Source: Alopecurus myosuroides
Taxonomy: Eukaryota > Streptophyta > Magnoliopsida > Poales > Poaceae
Assembly: GCA_028641055.1 (NCBI GenBank)
Contig: JAPCYS010000656.1
Coordinates: 398,684-462,683, forward strand
Length of the DNA: 64,000 nt
Direction: 5' to 3'
In this document: positions 44,331-57,096 of the stretch, piece after piece
Layout of the letters: each line of letters opens with the position of its first letter
Position numbering within the stretch: the stretch's first letter is position 1
The notes under the pieces: model-generated
The model's database searches: none
Seen by the model: only the letters and a program-made list of their open reading frames with translations
What the model was told of the DNA's origin: nothing
Made by a program: the position numbers and the translations under genes

Positions 44331-44989
44331 CCAAGATTTTCTCGAGTCTCAGTAGATGAAGAAGAAGTACAGCTTTAATATTCTTGTATTTTCCACTAAA
44401 CTGGAATTACCTTCTTCTGAATCAATTGGGAGTTTCTTCTGTGCTCTACTCAGGAGATGAGATCAACCAAAAGTTCCGTGAGAACGGGCTTTCCCAGTAA
44501 TGGCATATGCTCCTCTAACACTGTCTAAAATTGCCGGCCGGAGTTTGCTTGGACTTTGTAGTGTTTGCCTCTCTTTTTGCAGTGTGTTGTCCGTGTCGGT
44601 AGTAGCACGGGTCGTAGAGTGCAGGTTTCTAGAACGTGACGATCCATAGGCTGTACTTATGCCGATACAATTATCTCGTGTCTTTAGGCCATTCGTGACG
44701 CGGAACGGCTCTGCCGTATCTAAAAGCATTCCACCTCAGCTTTCTGATTCAATAGATCCCCCCAAAACTCAACCAAAACTCAAACATAACAACGGCTATG
44801 ATCGTCCAATACCCCTTCGTAAATTTGGTCCTGATTTTCTTTTTTAATTAAATAAATGTCAATTAGTTGGTATTAAAGCCCTGTAGAAACCCATATGGCC
44901 CAATTGTACGCGTATACAGTGTACATACGTATACATGTGGCGACGTAGGCGCTGGCCGCAGCGGTCACGTTCCGATCGGCCGGCTAGCT
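44331..44989. other. Intergenic, no supported gene
   Basis: AT-moderate sequence with only short frames. A run of TACGCGTATACAGTGTACAT-type alternating words near 44910-44935 is the only visible structure. Confidence 0.4.
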
Positions 44990-45360
44990 ACGTATTCCGG
45001 ATTGTCCGGTGACATGTCTGGTCTAAATGTTTGTATTGGTCTCTTCAGACTAGTTTTCCAGCGGGCGGCTAGATTTGTAACGCGGACTGTCTGGTGATAT
45101 ATCTGGCGTATTTTTTGTGTTTGTCTTTTCAGACTAGTTTCCTAGCCAGACAGTCAGGTTTAGTGTATGTTAGCCCTCTGTTATAGCACCAGACTGTATG
45201 GTCCAGCGTATTTTTTTCTATTTGTCTTTTCAGACTAGTTTCCTGGCCAGACAGTTCGGTTGAGTGTATGGTAGCCCTCTCTTATGGTACCGGACTGTCT
45301 GCGAGAACGTCCGGTCGAATTTTTTTTTTAGGCTGGTAGACTTGTTCCATTACTTGCGAC
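44990..45360. repeat. Left cluster of GGACTGTC-type palindromic motifs
   Basis: Variants of CCGGACTGTCCGG occur about seven times, interspersed with repeated TCTTTTCAGACTAGTTTCCT and GTGTATGGTAGCCCTCT words. The last ~110 bp (about 45236-45350) is closely similar and in the same direction to 62895-63000. It may be the subterminal region of a large DNA element that includes the C48 gene. Confidence 0.7.
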
Positions 45361-46123
45361 CTTGTCGGCATGGTTTGCGTGGAGATGCTCTATTACTTGG
45401 AGCCTCACGTAGGTGCTTTCTAGTCCCAACATGTGAGCACGGGTGGGGAATTCATCACTCATGTCCTCGTTCTCATGCAACTTCTAGGCCATCTTATGAA
45501 CTCGTGATATAAAGTAAGCGCAAATGTTTTACATCCTTGCTCAGATATTTAAAGTAGTGAGTCAAAAGATATGACACTCAAATTGCTATAACGGTGTGTA
45601 ATGAATCCGATGACGATAAGTAGTAGGCCGCCGCGGTACAATCGTCTGAGCAGGCAAGTTGTCTATCGTATGTTGCATTTAGGACCACACTCGTGGTCGG
45701 TAACTTGAATAGTTCTTCAAGTGGTTTAATTCTACTTCTGATTTGTTAGCGATGGTGTCGTTCTTCGGTCCTAGGTTGAAGGTCCCAGATTGGATAAAAA
45801 TGTATGTAGTTTGTTTTAAAAGATAGTAATCATGTCGCATACATCAAGTGTAGCTTATCGTAAATCGCTTGGTTAAACTCATGTTTTAAAATTACCTACA
45901 TATAGATGCTATATGCAAAATTGCCTATGAACTCAAGTAGATGATATGGAAGATTGCCACGGGTAAAACTCAAACAATAAATAGATATATTATCGTTTCA
46001 ATGAAAAAGGATGTGGCCATATGGGTTCTTTACATAGTAGTGTAAAATAAAGATTAGAACTTGAACACGGTCGGGAAACCTTCTGCGGGATGAAGTCCCG
46101 ACCATATCCAGATTATCTTTGAC
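45361..46123. other. 3' flank of the C48 gene, no other gene seen
   Basis: About 760 bp of AT-rich sequence with short frames only. It presumably includes the 3' UTR of the minus-strand C48 peptidase gene. Confidence 0.45.
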
Positions 46124-46746
46124 CTAACTTTTCTCCTGCTCGTCGTCTTTGTTAATGGACTCGCCGTCTTTGTTAGTGGACTCGTGATCTTTGTATATGG
46201 TCTTGGCATCTTCGAGTAGACTCTCTTTGATGTATTGCAGTTCGTTAACTGGAAATAAAATAATTTCGCTGACAACAACCGGCCTAGAACGATCAATGTC
46301 GAGCTGAAAAATATTTGTACAATGGACTGAGAACACATAATGATATGCTGGGTATTTTCAAAATTTCGTAAAAATTGTTACTTACCTGACAACAACGGGT
46401 GGTCATTTCATCTCCATTCCAAAATTCCATGCATTTAAGTATCCAAAGTCCACATGAGTTTCTATTACAAAAGAACATGTCAATAAAAAATATTGCACTC
46501 TCGATAGGAAGAAAATGAGATTAAGCTGTTCCATGTACTTACGTATCCCTTTGTTTTGGCATCTTGTATTGTTTTATCTGCCAGCCTGAAATGTCACTGA
46601 ACACGTTCATGAAGTTATTTGCCTCTTGTATATCAGCTGCTAGTTGGGCTCTCTTAAAAGAAATACATGTAATTGGTTCGTAAGGTAACGGAGAACTATG
46701 CGGCAACAGTCAAGTATGAAGATACAAACCAGTGTTTCGATGACGT
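46124..46746 (-). pseudogene. C-terminal exons of the split C48 (ULP1-like) gene
   Basis: Minus-strand exons beyond the Sirevirus. The interrupted exon ends just left of 46747. Next are about 46565-46650 (ADIQEANNFMNVFSDISGWQ, MPKQRDT), about 46393-46470 (NSCGLWILKCMEFWNGDEMT, the catalytic Cys) and 46124-46311 (LDIDRSRPVVVSEIILFPVN, then a tail with repeated NKDGES / NKDDEQ words and a TAG at 46124-46126). All introns are GT-AG and in phase. The Gln before the Cys is in QRDTNSCG. This peptidase differs clearly from the two CACTA-encoded ones. It is disabled in this copy by the 12-kb insertion. Confidence 0.8.
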
Positions 46747-48215
46747 TGAAAGTGCACTATGGTCAACTAGAGGGGGGGTTTGAATAGGTTGACTACCAAA
46801 TTTTCTTCTTTTTCTTTTAATTATGGCTAAGCAAGATAAAGTAAGGTTCTCTATATGTGCAACTAGATGAGCAACCTAAGTGATACACGATAATATACAC
46901 AACGGAAGTAAAACGAAAGGCAACAAGATAAACCACAAGCGTAAACAAGGATACAAGGATATGTTTCCCGTAGTTCTTTCTCAAGAGAAGTACGTCTACG
47001 TTGGAGAGGTGGGGAGCCACCTAGGCGCTCCTCAATACCACGGTTGTGCACACCTTATTCTCCTTGATCTTCTCCGGTGAGGAAGATTCTCGTTTCCACT
47101 ATGAGGTCAACTTGAAGACGTTGACCATACCCTTACATGAGCTCGAGGTCACTCCACAAGATGGATGGAGGCTCTCAAGCAATCCGAAACTTCTTCCAAC
47201 AAGGTGGAACCTACAAGCACAAGATCTACTAAGGTTTCTAGGCCTCAAGTAGGATTCTAGATCTACTAGGATGTGGTGGATGTATTTGAAATTCCTTTGG
47301 TGGAAGTGTGGATCTAGATCTCCTCTAACTATCCACAAAGTATGGGAGTGTTTGGGTGGTCGGAGAGGGAGATCTAGAAGGTTGAAGCTTTCATTAATGG
47401 CTAGGAGAGAGAGTGGGGAAAAGCTTAGCTTTTATGAGGTAGGGGAAGGGGTATTTATAGCCCCTCCCCAAGTGGCCGTTTGAGCAGCCCACGCAGCACC
47501 GGAGGCTCTGGTGGTCTTCACTTGTGCGCACCAGCGCGACCCTTTCATCCTTTCCTGGTAACTTTGCTGGCGGAGGCTCCGCCCACCGGAGTCGCACCGG
47601 AGGTTCCGGTGGAGCCTCCGCTCTTATCCAGCAGAGCCCCGTTTTGGCGGAGCCACCACCGGAAGCGCCACTGGAGGCCAACCCCCCACTACGCCAATTA
47701 AGAGGGCGGAGGCTCCGGTGGTTTCACCGGAGATTCCGCCCACCGGAAGCGCACCGGAGGTTCCGCTGGAGGATCCTCTCTTATCCAAAAGAGCACAATT
47801 TTGGCGGACCCTCCACCGGAGATGCCACCGGAGGCCAGACCCCTAGTGTGCCAGTGGAGAGGGTGGAGGCTCCGGTGGTTTCACCGGAGGCTCCTCCCAC
47901 CGGATGTCTACCGGAGGCTCCGCCCTGGCCTCCGCTCGTATGCACCCGAGCGCAGTTTTAGCGGACCCCACACCGGAGGCCCAAACCTGGGCAGTGCAGG
48001 AAAAACGGCTAGGGTGGAGGTTCCGGTGGTTTCACCGGAGCCTCCGCTCCATTCAATCCCATCTTTGTCATTTTGAGCTCTTTTCAATCCCAATAAAATT
48101 GTAACCCATAGAGAATGTAAACTTTATGAACCTGGGCATTTTCATGAATAACAAGTAAACGTTAGACCAGTAGGTATGTTTTCATTTAATTCTCAAAACG
48201 GAACATGATCTTTCA
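46747..48215 (-). repeat. 3' LTR of the Sirevirus
   Basis: 1469 bp from TGAAAGTGCACTATGG to GATCTTTCA. The right half (about 47490-48060) is packed with CACCGGAGGTTCCGGTG-type palindromes and GGAGGCTCCGG words. A TATAAATA on the minus strand at about 47451-47458 lies next to this block. Confidence 0.95.
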
Positions 48216-48245
48216 TTCTCCCCCTTTTTGGTAATTGATGACAAC
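48216..48245 (-). other. Polypurine tract and conserved Sirevirus signature
   Basis: On the minus strand the bases before the 3' LTR read AAAAAGGGGGAGAA, preceded by GTCATCAATTACC. This combination is the known conserved signature of Sirevirus elements and primes plus-strand DNA synthesis. It fixes the direction of the element. Confidence 0.9.
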
Positions 48246-48609
48246 ATCCCTATTTGCATAATTAAATACACAACATGAACGGAGCTCCCCCTAAAGATAT
48301 GCTCCCTTCATGTTGAGAGAATTTAAACACAATGGATATACAAACATATGAATAATTGTGAGCACATAACACATAGATAATAAGTTCACAAGCTCACAAT
48401 GCATAATACGAGGTTCACAACACATAATAATTTAAACAACCGAAGTTTCCAAATGAAAGACCAACTCTCTCAAGCAAACGAAATATGTGAATCAAAAAAC
48501 ATGCTTGAGAGAGACCCATGCAAATACCCGCTCCTAATTGATAGATATCTCTCCCCCTTTGGCATCAAGATACCAAAAGAGGGAGAAACCGATGCTAACG
48601 CCCCGAAGA

Positions 48610-50424
48610 TCACTCGGAGGAGATATCGAGGCTCGGAGGGCGGGCAAGGCGGCGAGAGCTGGTGACTTCTTCTCCTTCTTCCTCATCAGACCACTCAATA
48701 AGCTTCCCGGCGGAGTCCTTGGCCTGCCACTTGTCCCAGTTAGTGATGCTAGGTAGCACCGGGGACTCCACTGACTCGCCACCATCACGACGAAGCTGAC
48801 GCTCTGTCTGGGCTGCCTTGCGGTGCTTGAGCTCCTTATCATAGTGGGCTTCCCATTGACTCTTCTCAATCTTCTTGTTCAATTTGAACACCTTCTTGAG
48901 AGCCCTTGCCATCCACTTGAAAGAATTGTCAGAAGGAGGAGGGCGAGAGGGACCTTCCTATTCTTCTTCTTCCTCATCAATGATAACACGTGGTTTGGCC
49001 TTGTTTTTGCCAGGAGCCGGTGTAGGATGCATAATGGGCTCGGTGTGGTCCTTGATGAGAAGTTTCTTCTCTATGTGAGGGATCCAATTAGCATCATCAA
49101 AAGGTTCTTCCGAGAACTTGTCCACCCACACATGCAAGATGATCTTCATAATAAAGGGGCCAAAGCAAGCATTCTTGCGGTTGATAACCACGTGCCATAG
49201 CTCATTCCACAGATAATATGGCACATCGAGCTTTTGATTTGAACCGGCAAGCCGCTTCTCATGAGTGCAAAGAATAAGATTCTTGAGGAAGCCTTGGATC
49301 TCATAGACATTCCCCGTCTTTGGGTCGATGGTCTCACGATAGATACAGAGCATGATATCATAAGTGGGGTAGAGACCCTTGACGAACCCAACTGCAAATT
49401 TCTTTCCAGTGATATAGAGGGGTGAGTTGATCCTTGGAGAGAGATTGAGTGTTGATGGCACGAATACGGAACCACCCATTGTCAAACCTTCCTCACCAGC
49501 AAACGGTCCATGATCCGGGTATCCTCCAAGAAGAGTTCCAACTTCAGACCACTTGATAGTTAGCTGTCGTCCCTTGGTCATCCAAATAAGATGACGCTCT
49601 GTCTCATTGGCGAGATGCGCTGTGGCCAAGAACTGACAAACTAAATCTTCATCATAATCTTGTTGAGAACTCATGATGGGAGCAAGTCCAAAGGTATCAA
49701 CAATCTCTAGTGCCTCCCCAAAATACTTGGGATTCCTCTCCTGATGCCCAAAATTAATAGCATGTTGAGGAGCAACATTCTCCTTGGGCTTCCTCATCAA
49801 AATCTCATGATAGATTTGGCTCTGAAAGACAGTGTGGAATCGAGGGTCCTTACCCCGGAACTATGGCATCAAACAGTCGCGGTCAATTAAATATGGATTC
49901 TCGCGGCGTTCTTCCACGAACACCCCCTCAGACATCTGGGAAGCAGACTTCTCCCTTCGTGGCAATGTCTTCTCGGTAGCCGGGAACCTCTTGCGCTTGG
50001 GCTGAGATGGGTCCAGAGTTTCCTCAATTTCATCGACCTGAGGAGCCTTGCGGCGAGCCACGCTCTTGGAACGAGTGCCCTTGCCTTTGGAGCCGGATGC
50101 ATCTAAGAGAGAAATAGCAAGAATAGCATGAAGAAAAGGTAATGCTCAAGTCTTAGGAGACGCATAAATCCAAGAAACAAAGATATGCATAGTATTAGGG
50201 TTGAATAACAAGGGTTAGGGCATATGAACAAATCCACCCTAAGAACCGTAGCGATTCAAGCCTAATACGCACTATCTAGGTTGCTAGGGTTTGTACTCGT
50301 GATCCTCTACTCCAAAATCCAAATCCACGCATCTAGATGTTAAGAACATGGAACTCCTATGCATCCCCATCCATCAACTAGATGAGAGAGAGAGAGAGAG
50401 AGAGCACATACCCGCACCATCCAT
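48610..50424 (-). pseudogene. Sirevirus envelope-like third ORF, spliced, two stops
   Basis: A short first exon starts with the ATG at 50422-50424 and encodes four residues before a donor at 50411. A long intron ends at 50103, and exon 2 starts at 50102 in phase with a basic stretch (QPKRKRFPATEKTLPRREKS). TAG at 49861-49863 interrupts the frame, which stays open to a second TAG at 48958-48960 and then to 48610 with an acidic, charged tail. The position after RNase H is that of the env-like ORF of Sireviruses; no membrane segment or signal peptide is obvious in the readable parts. The family's function is unproven. The two stops make this copy defective. Confidence 0.7.
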
Positions 50425-51133
50425 GGTGAAAAGGAATGAGGAAGAAGATTCCGGGGTGGTCCAAGGCAAGGAGGAGGGTTCTCGGCGGTGGAGCACCCGA
50501 TTCCGGCGGCGGAGACCTTGGGGGCGACGGCGGTTGTGGGGGAGAAGAGGGAGGGCGAGTGGGGGAAAATGAGATTGTATCTTGTTGACCCCCGCTCGCC
50601 CTGGAACTTATCCCGCAAAAACGCCACGGGCGGAGCCTCCGCCCCCTGTCCACACAGTACACCACTATACGGTCCGCTGGCAATTTGCACCAGCGGAGGT
50701 TCCGGTGGGATCCGGTGGACATGAGCAGCGGCCTCCGGTGGTTTCACCAGAGCCTCCGCCAGACCACGTTTACGCGCGCCAAAATCAGAAAAACAGGAGC
50801 ATTACGAATGGAATAATGTTTTGGGCAAAGGAGGATTGGGTTGGAAACTAGTAACTGATGTACGAGAGACATTACTCGATGAGGTTCGCAAGATGCAAAG
50901 AGATAAAAGACCGAACCCACACAAGTTGTCAAGGGGGAATAAGATATTCGGGAAAGATTCAAAGAGAAACATAAAAACAACTCCGAGAGGAGACCATGTT
51001 TGAGTGTGTACTTTGGCACCGCGAAGATATATCTTCGTTCCAAAAGTACTACTCACAATTAAGCACAATAAGCCACAAATTGACTAGATATGCAATGATG
51101 AATTGATTTTTGCATAATAAGAGGAGTGTGCAC
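50425..51133. other. Spacer between RNase H and env-like ORF
   Basis: About 700 bp within the Sirevirus without a supported gene. It contains a short GA microsatellite at its edge (50384-50402) and, at 50630-50760, more GGAGGTTCCGGTGG-type words like those in the LTRs, which may mark the promoter or leader of the env-like transcript. Confidence 0.55.
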
Positions 51134-52915
51134 TCATGAGTTGAGTGACGCTCCCCCTATGTCCATGCCTACATCCAAACCTAATAGCACGTATAATGAA
51201 GGTACATATGCAAGGTTTGAAGTGAAGTTGGAAGAATCGATGACATTTAGTTCATTCCTCACAGCTCGAAACCTTGGTTCATCAAGGGCCTTCGTGAAGA
51301 TATCGGCAAGTTGATCCTTGGTGGACAAATATGAGAGATCAATATCACCTTTCTCAACATGATCCCGAATGAAATGATGAAGGATCTCAATGTGCTTCGT
51401 CTTGGAGTGGAGAACATGGTTGTAGGCGATATTGATAGCACTCTCATTGTCACAAAGAAGAGGCACCTTGTCAAAATGAATACCATAATCCTTCAAGGTT
51501 TGCCTCATCCAAAGAAATTGGGCACAACAACTAGCCACGGAGATATACTCGTCCTCGGTGGTGGAGAGAGCAATGCAGTTCTGCTTCTTTGAGGACCAAC
51601 ATACTAGGGAGCGGCAAAGGAATTGGCAACCCCCGTATGTGGACTTCCTATCCGTCTTCTCTCCCGCATAATCCGCATCCGAATATCCAATGAGCTGAAA
51701 GCTTGAACCCTTGGGATACCTAAGACCGAAATTTGGGGTATGAACTAAATATCGAAAGATTCGTTTCACCACTTCCAAATGACTTTGCCTCAGGGAGGCA
51801 TGAAACCTTGCACATTTACCTACGCTATACATGATATCCGGTCTAGATGCTCAAAGGTAGAGAAAATAACCAATCATGGAGCGGTATACCTTTTAATCTA
51901 CCTCTTTACCATTGGGGTCGGGTTTCAAGTCAGTGGTTGTGGACATGGGAGTCTTCATAGGCTTGGCATCATGCATATTGAATCTCTTGAGCATGTCTTG
52001 AGTGTATTTAGCTTGTTTGATGAAGGTTGCTTCATGATATTTATTCATTTCAAAGCCAAGGAAAAACTCCAATTCTCCCATCATAGACATCTCAAACCTA
52101 TTGTTCATAAGCTTGCAAAACTCTTCATTGAACAAAGTGTTAGTAGACCCAAAAATGATGTCATCCACATATAGTTGGCATATGAATAAGTCACCTCCAA
52201 CTGTCTTAGTAAACAGGGTGGGATCGATTAAACCAACATTAAACCCACGATCCACTAGAAACTCTTTAAAGTGCTCGTACCACGCACGCGGAGCTTTTTT
52301 AAGTCCATAGAGTGACTTATCGAGTTTATAGACGTGATCGGGGTGGTTGGGATCCTCGAAACCCGGACGTTGCTTAACATATACTAACTCACTAATGGGA
52401 CCATTTAGGAAAGCACTTTTAACACCCATTTGTAGGAATTTAAAATTATGATGAGATGCATAAGCAAGTAAGATACGAATGGATTCAAGACGAGCTACGG
52501 GGGCAAAGGTTTCACCGAAATCAACACCTTATACTTGAGAAAACCCTTGATCCGCCAACCTTGCCTTGTTGCGAATGACAATACCATCTTTATCTTTCTT
52601 GTTCTTGAACACCCATTTGGTGCCAATAACATTCTTGCAATCCTTGGGCCTTGGTACTAACTTCCACACTTTTTTGCGCTCGAAGTTATTGAGTTCATCA
52701 TGCATGGCTTCAAGCCAATCTTGATCTTCGAGAGCTTCATAAACCTTCTTGGGTTCAATGAAAGAGACAAAATAATGAGGCTTGCTAAAATCCGCCAATT
52801 GCTTCCGAGTGCGAACCCTTCCACGAACTTGCCCAAGTATCTTGTCCTTCGTGTGACCCGCTCGTTCAAGATTATCTATCCTTCTCTTTGCTCTACGAGC
52901 CAGTATCTCCTCCAA
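51134..52915 (-). pseudogene. Sirevirus reverse transcriptase and RNase H
   Basis: Three open stretches in order. 52915-52529 begins the RT (EALEDQDWLEAMHDELNNFE, NVIGTKWVFKNKKD). 52429-51893 has VYKLDKSLYGLKKAPRAWYE and the catalytic QLYVDDIIFGSTN. 51832-51134 is RNase H (LIGYSDADYAGEKTDRKS, ALSTTEDEYISVA, LCDNESAINIAYN). Stops separate them: TAA at 52529-52531, TAA at 51893-51895 and a TGA near 51839. The phase is unchanged across all three, so these are point mutations. The enzyme would copy element RNA into DNA; this copy cannot. Confidence 0.88.
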
Positions 52916-53301
52916 CGATTCTTTGGATATTTCTTGAGAATCACCTTCTTCATCGGAGACATGTCCATCTTCATCTCGGCCTTGATCATTAGTGGGTGAA
53001 GGATCACCACTAGGTTGAGCTCTCTCAACAATGATGGGACTTTGATCATGGCTTTGATGAGAATTTTGGCCTTGATCATGATCTTGGCCTTGATCACTTG
53101 CTTGACCTTAATAATTAGCTTGAGGGCTTGGTGCATCTTGTTGGGTAGCTTGTGTATCAATAGGTGTAGTCAATGGCTCCACTTGAGTGGGGCATAGCCC
53201 TTCTCGCTCCGTCATCCGGTAACCCTCAATGGGAATTATTTCACCAATCCCCATTCTTCTTATGACGATGGGAGGAATTGCATCTCCTACAACACCATGA
53301 T

Positions 53302-54262
53302 CTATACGCCCCCTTGGGAGCCGTTATCCTCATCAAACAGCACGTCTATAGCTTCTTCAACTTGTCTGGTGGACTTGTTGTAGACTCTATTGGCGTGAGC
53401 ATTTGTGGCATAGCCAACAAAAATACCCTCATATGATTTGGTCTCAAATTTTGACAAACGTTTACCTTTCTCGCGAATGAAGCACTTCGAACCAAAGACC
53501 TTGAAGTAAGATACGTCCGGTTTCTTGCCCGTGAGAATCTCATAGGGAGTCTTGTTCAAGATCTTGCAGAGATATAACCGGTTGGTAGCATGACAAGTGG
53601 TGGAGACGGCTTCGGCCCAAAAGTTATAAGGAGAAGAGAACTCCGCAATCATTTTCCTAGCCGCATCCATCAAAGTTTGGTTCTTTCTTTCCGCAACACC
53701 ATTTTGTTGAGGGGTGTAGGGAGAGGAGTATTGGTGAGCAATGCCCTCTTCACTAAGAAATCCCTCAACAGTATAGTTCTTGAACTCCGTACCATTATCA
53801 CTCCGAATGGCCAATATGGAAGCATTGTGTTGGCACTCCACTAGAGTGATAAACTCGATGACTCTCTTGAGTCTCACTCTTCCTCTTGAAGAAATACACC
53901 CAACAATATCTTGAATAATCATCCACAATCACCAAGAAATACTTCTTGCCTCCGAGACTATCATAAGATAGTGGACCAAAGATATCTAAGTGAATGACCT
54001 CAAGGATTCTTGTGGTGGAGATATTAGTCTTGGTTGGATGGAATTCTCCATGTTGCTTCCCAAAGGTGCAAGAACTACACACACCATCTTTAGCAAACTT
54101 AGCCTTGGTTAGTCCTGGAACATGATTGCCACTTTGAAGTTCATGCAACATTCTCATATTGGTGTGGGCTAACCGGCGATGCCAAAGCCACCCCACATCA
54201 ACTTTAGCCATTAGGCATGTCGCGGCACACGTGTCTCCTTTAGAGAAGTACACTACATACAT
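53302..54262 (-). pseudogene. Sirevirus integrase, frameshifted
   Basis: 54262-53798 carries the zinc-binding pre-integrase region (WLWHRRLAHTNMRMLHEL, CSSCTFGKQH) and the first catalytic Asp in EVIHLDIFGPLSYDSLGGKK with VIVDDYSRYCWVYF. 53928-53302, in another phase, has the second Asp and the Glu (AIRSDNGTEFKN, PYTPQQNGVAERKNQTLMDA) and the Copia C-terminal VFGSKCFIREKGKR block. The one-base slip lies near 53900. Integrase inserts element DNA into chromosomes. Confidence 0.87.
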
Positions 54263-54325
54263 GCCGTTATCGACAAACCCAACAAAGGCTACTTTAAGAG
54301 TTGTTTATCAAGTGAAAATCACATT

Positions 54326-54577
54326 CTATTTATTAAAGAAAGAGGTAAAACCAAAATTTGTAAGTTGAAGAACGGACATCAAGTTATGAACAAGGGACTC
54401 AACAAGGAGAACATTCTCAATTGATACATCATTTGAGATAGAGACCTTGCCTCGTCCCAATACCTTAAGTTCGGAATTATCACCAATAGTGACGCAATTG
54501 AGATGAGATAATGGAGGTTCAATATTTCTCATTGCATCATTGCTTCCGGTCATATGTTGGGATGCACCACTATCCAC
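54326..54577 (-). pseudogene. Sirevirus aspartic protease
   Basis: The short frame starts at the active site MDSGASQHMTGSND and continues with VTIGDNSELKVLGRGKVSIS and NLMSVLQLTNFGF, typical of Copia retropepsins. It lies between the gag extension and the integrase. Upstream and downstream frames are separated by stops. Confidence 0.82.
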
Positions 54578-54645
54578 CGTCCATCTACCCGACCCGGAAG
54601 CACTTCCCTACAAGAGATAAATTTCTTGATTTAGGTACCCATCCT

Positions 54646-57096
54646 TCAATGGGTCCTCTTTTTTTTAGTGATAAGGGTCTTAGGAACCCAAATAGTCCAA
54701 TGATAATCATCACCATAAAAAGTACCAAAGTATTTAGCATAAACATGACCATCTCTAGATTTCATAAGAACGTAAGAGGGGTTATATTTTCCAGCAAAGT
54801 CGTTGTGAGTGATGCTCCCCCTAGAGGTATCATCACCCACCACGGTGTTGGTATCCTTTTCCTTGGTCACCTCTCCCTCTTTCACAAAGACAACATTCCG
54901 TGAGGGAGAGGTGGCCTCCTTGGTTTTCTTCTTTGACTTCGCAACAAAGCCAAGTCCTTCCTTTCCCTTCTTGGCTCCTTGAGAGCTTATGGCGTCATTG
55001 AGAATTTTCTCCCTTCCTACAATGTTAGTAGTAGTACAAGAGGTAGGCATGATAACAATACTATTAGAGGAGGAAGTCACTTGCTTATTAGATTGTTGGG
55101 CTAGGAGCTTATTTCGGGACGTGGTGAGCTTGTCATGGATTTCTTTAAGAGACATGAACTCCTTTTCTAGCTTTCCATGGCGCTCAACAAGTTCCTCATA
55201 AGCTATCCCTAGCTTAAACTCTTCCTCTTCAAAGATTTTAAGTAAAGCACGAGATTTCATTATCCTTCCTAAGTTTGAAAACACTAATAGCATAAGTCTC
55301 TTCTAGACTAGATAGTCTCTCTTCAAGAGAGGCTCTCAAGGATCTTTCTTTCTCAAGAGCTTTTACAAGCTCATTGTCATGATTCTCATGACCACCACCG
55401 TAGCTTTCCAAGGTCGTGATGATCTCTTCCTTCTCATCAATGAGAGAGTTAGCATCATCAAGTTGCCTCAATAGGGCCTTTACCGTTTCCTTGGTTTCAC
55501 CTTCAAGACTACATAGCAAAGAGCTAAGATTTTTGGTCTCCTCATTATCCACAATGGTTTCAACACAATCCAATAATGAGGGAGAACTAGTATCAATAGA
55601 CTTGGAGGTGGAAGATATTACCACGGTGGCTTTTGCCATGAGACATGTAGGTCAGACTAATGCCTTCTCATTGGGGGATTCGAATAGAGAGACCGATGAA
55701 GAGGAAGTAGTAGCTATGGCGACGTGGGCCACACCTACGACTTCATATTCTCCTTCATCTCCGGAGTAGTATGTTTCCAATGTAGTACATTCTTGAACAT
55801 ATAGAGCCCTTGGGACTCTTCTCGCGAGATTCTTATTTTGTGGAGCTGTGTTCTTGTCCTTGCGAACAAGCTTCCCTTCATTCTCTTCTCTTGGCTCAAA
55901 AGGACACTCCTTGACGAAGTGATTTGCACTTCCACAATTGAAGCATGTCCTTGGCCGCTCCCCCTTCTTCTTATAGATCTTGTTTCTTGAAGGTCTAGGA
56001 GCACCGGCCTTGTGAGCCTCCCATCTCTTCCAATAGCCATGCATGGAAAGAGCAATACACTTGTGAGCACCCTTGTATGTGTCTTCGTAGTCCTTATCAT
56101 CCTCATCCACTTTTTCTATCCGAGCAACCGCCTTGGACTTCAATGCGAGGTTGGATACTTTCCACCTCCTCTTGAGCGAGCAAGAGCATCATCCGCGCTC
56201 TTCTGAGATAGGGATATGGCTATGAACTCAATAAGAACACCAATTGAGTTGAGGGAGTTGTAGTCCGATCTTGTACGGATGCTCGTAGAGAGGTTCTTCT
56301 CAAACGTAGTTATGGCCTTGACAAATTTCCTCTTGATCCACTAATCGGAGATCTCCTCTTTCCCAAAATCCCTCAATTGGTTGCCAAGAGTGACAACTCT
56401 TCTATATAGTTCTTCGGGACTCTCATATTCAAGCATAACAAAGTTCTCGGACTTGTCGAGAGCCACATCATACTTGGAGGATTGAATTCTAGCATTTCCT
56501 TGAAACAAAGTGTCAAGTTTATCCCAATCCTCCTTGGCGGTCTTGATACCGCGGATGTGTTCAAGATGTTCTCTTGGGAGAGCCTTCTGCATAGTGACAA
56601 AAGCAGCCTTGTTGAGTTGAAACTCCACATCTTCTCTTGGAGTCAAGTTGCTTGCATCATGGGGATGGAATCCATGGAGAACACTTCTCCACAAGGCGGT
56701 GAAAGACCCTGAAATATGAGACTCCATATCGAACTTCCAAGAAGAGAATCCGTTAGTGTTAAGCATGGGAGGAAGTCCAACATTTATAATGTGTGGCATT
56801 GTGGCAATGGGATGGATAGCGTCATAATTGTGAGGTGGTGGTACTTTTGACTTAGACCCCGAACCGTTAGCCGATTGAGACTTGGAGCCTTCAGAGCTCC
56901 CACCGATCTTAGCCTTTTTATCGGCTTTTGCCTTGGCTTCCGCCTTGGCTAAGACAATGTTAGCTTCCATTTCGGTGATGTCCGGAATGGAATATTCATC
57001 CGAGCTAACATCATCCGCGGTGAGAGGTGGTTCCTCTAGCTCCTTGGTTTTCCCCATCATGGGCTCCAACATTTTCTTTATGCTAGAAACCTCCAA
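54646..57096 (-). pseudogene. gag: Sirevirus Gag with zinc knuckle and coiled-coil extension
   Basis: Four fragments on the minus strand. 57096-56341 has the Copia gag domain (NTNGFSSWKFDMESHISGSF, AKEDWDKLDTLFQGNARIQS, LEYESPEELYRRVVTLGNQL). A TAG at 56341 and a slip near 56160 follow. 56143-55652 carries the zinc knuckle CFNCGSANHFVKEC (CX2CX4HX4C). 55639-55238 and 55293-54646 form a long coiled-coil extension (RQLDDANSLIDEKEEIITTL, EERLSSLEETYAIS, YEELVERHGKLEKEFMSLKE). An extended gag with coiled coils after the knuckle is typical of Sireviruses. At least four lesions are present. Confidence 0.85.
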
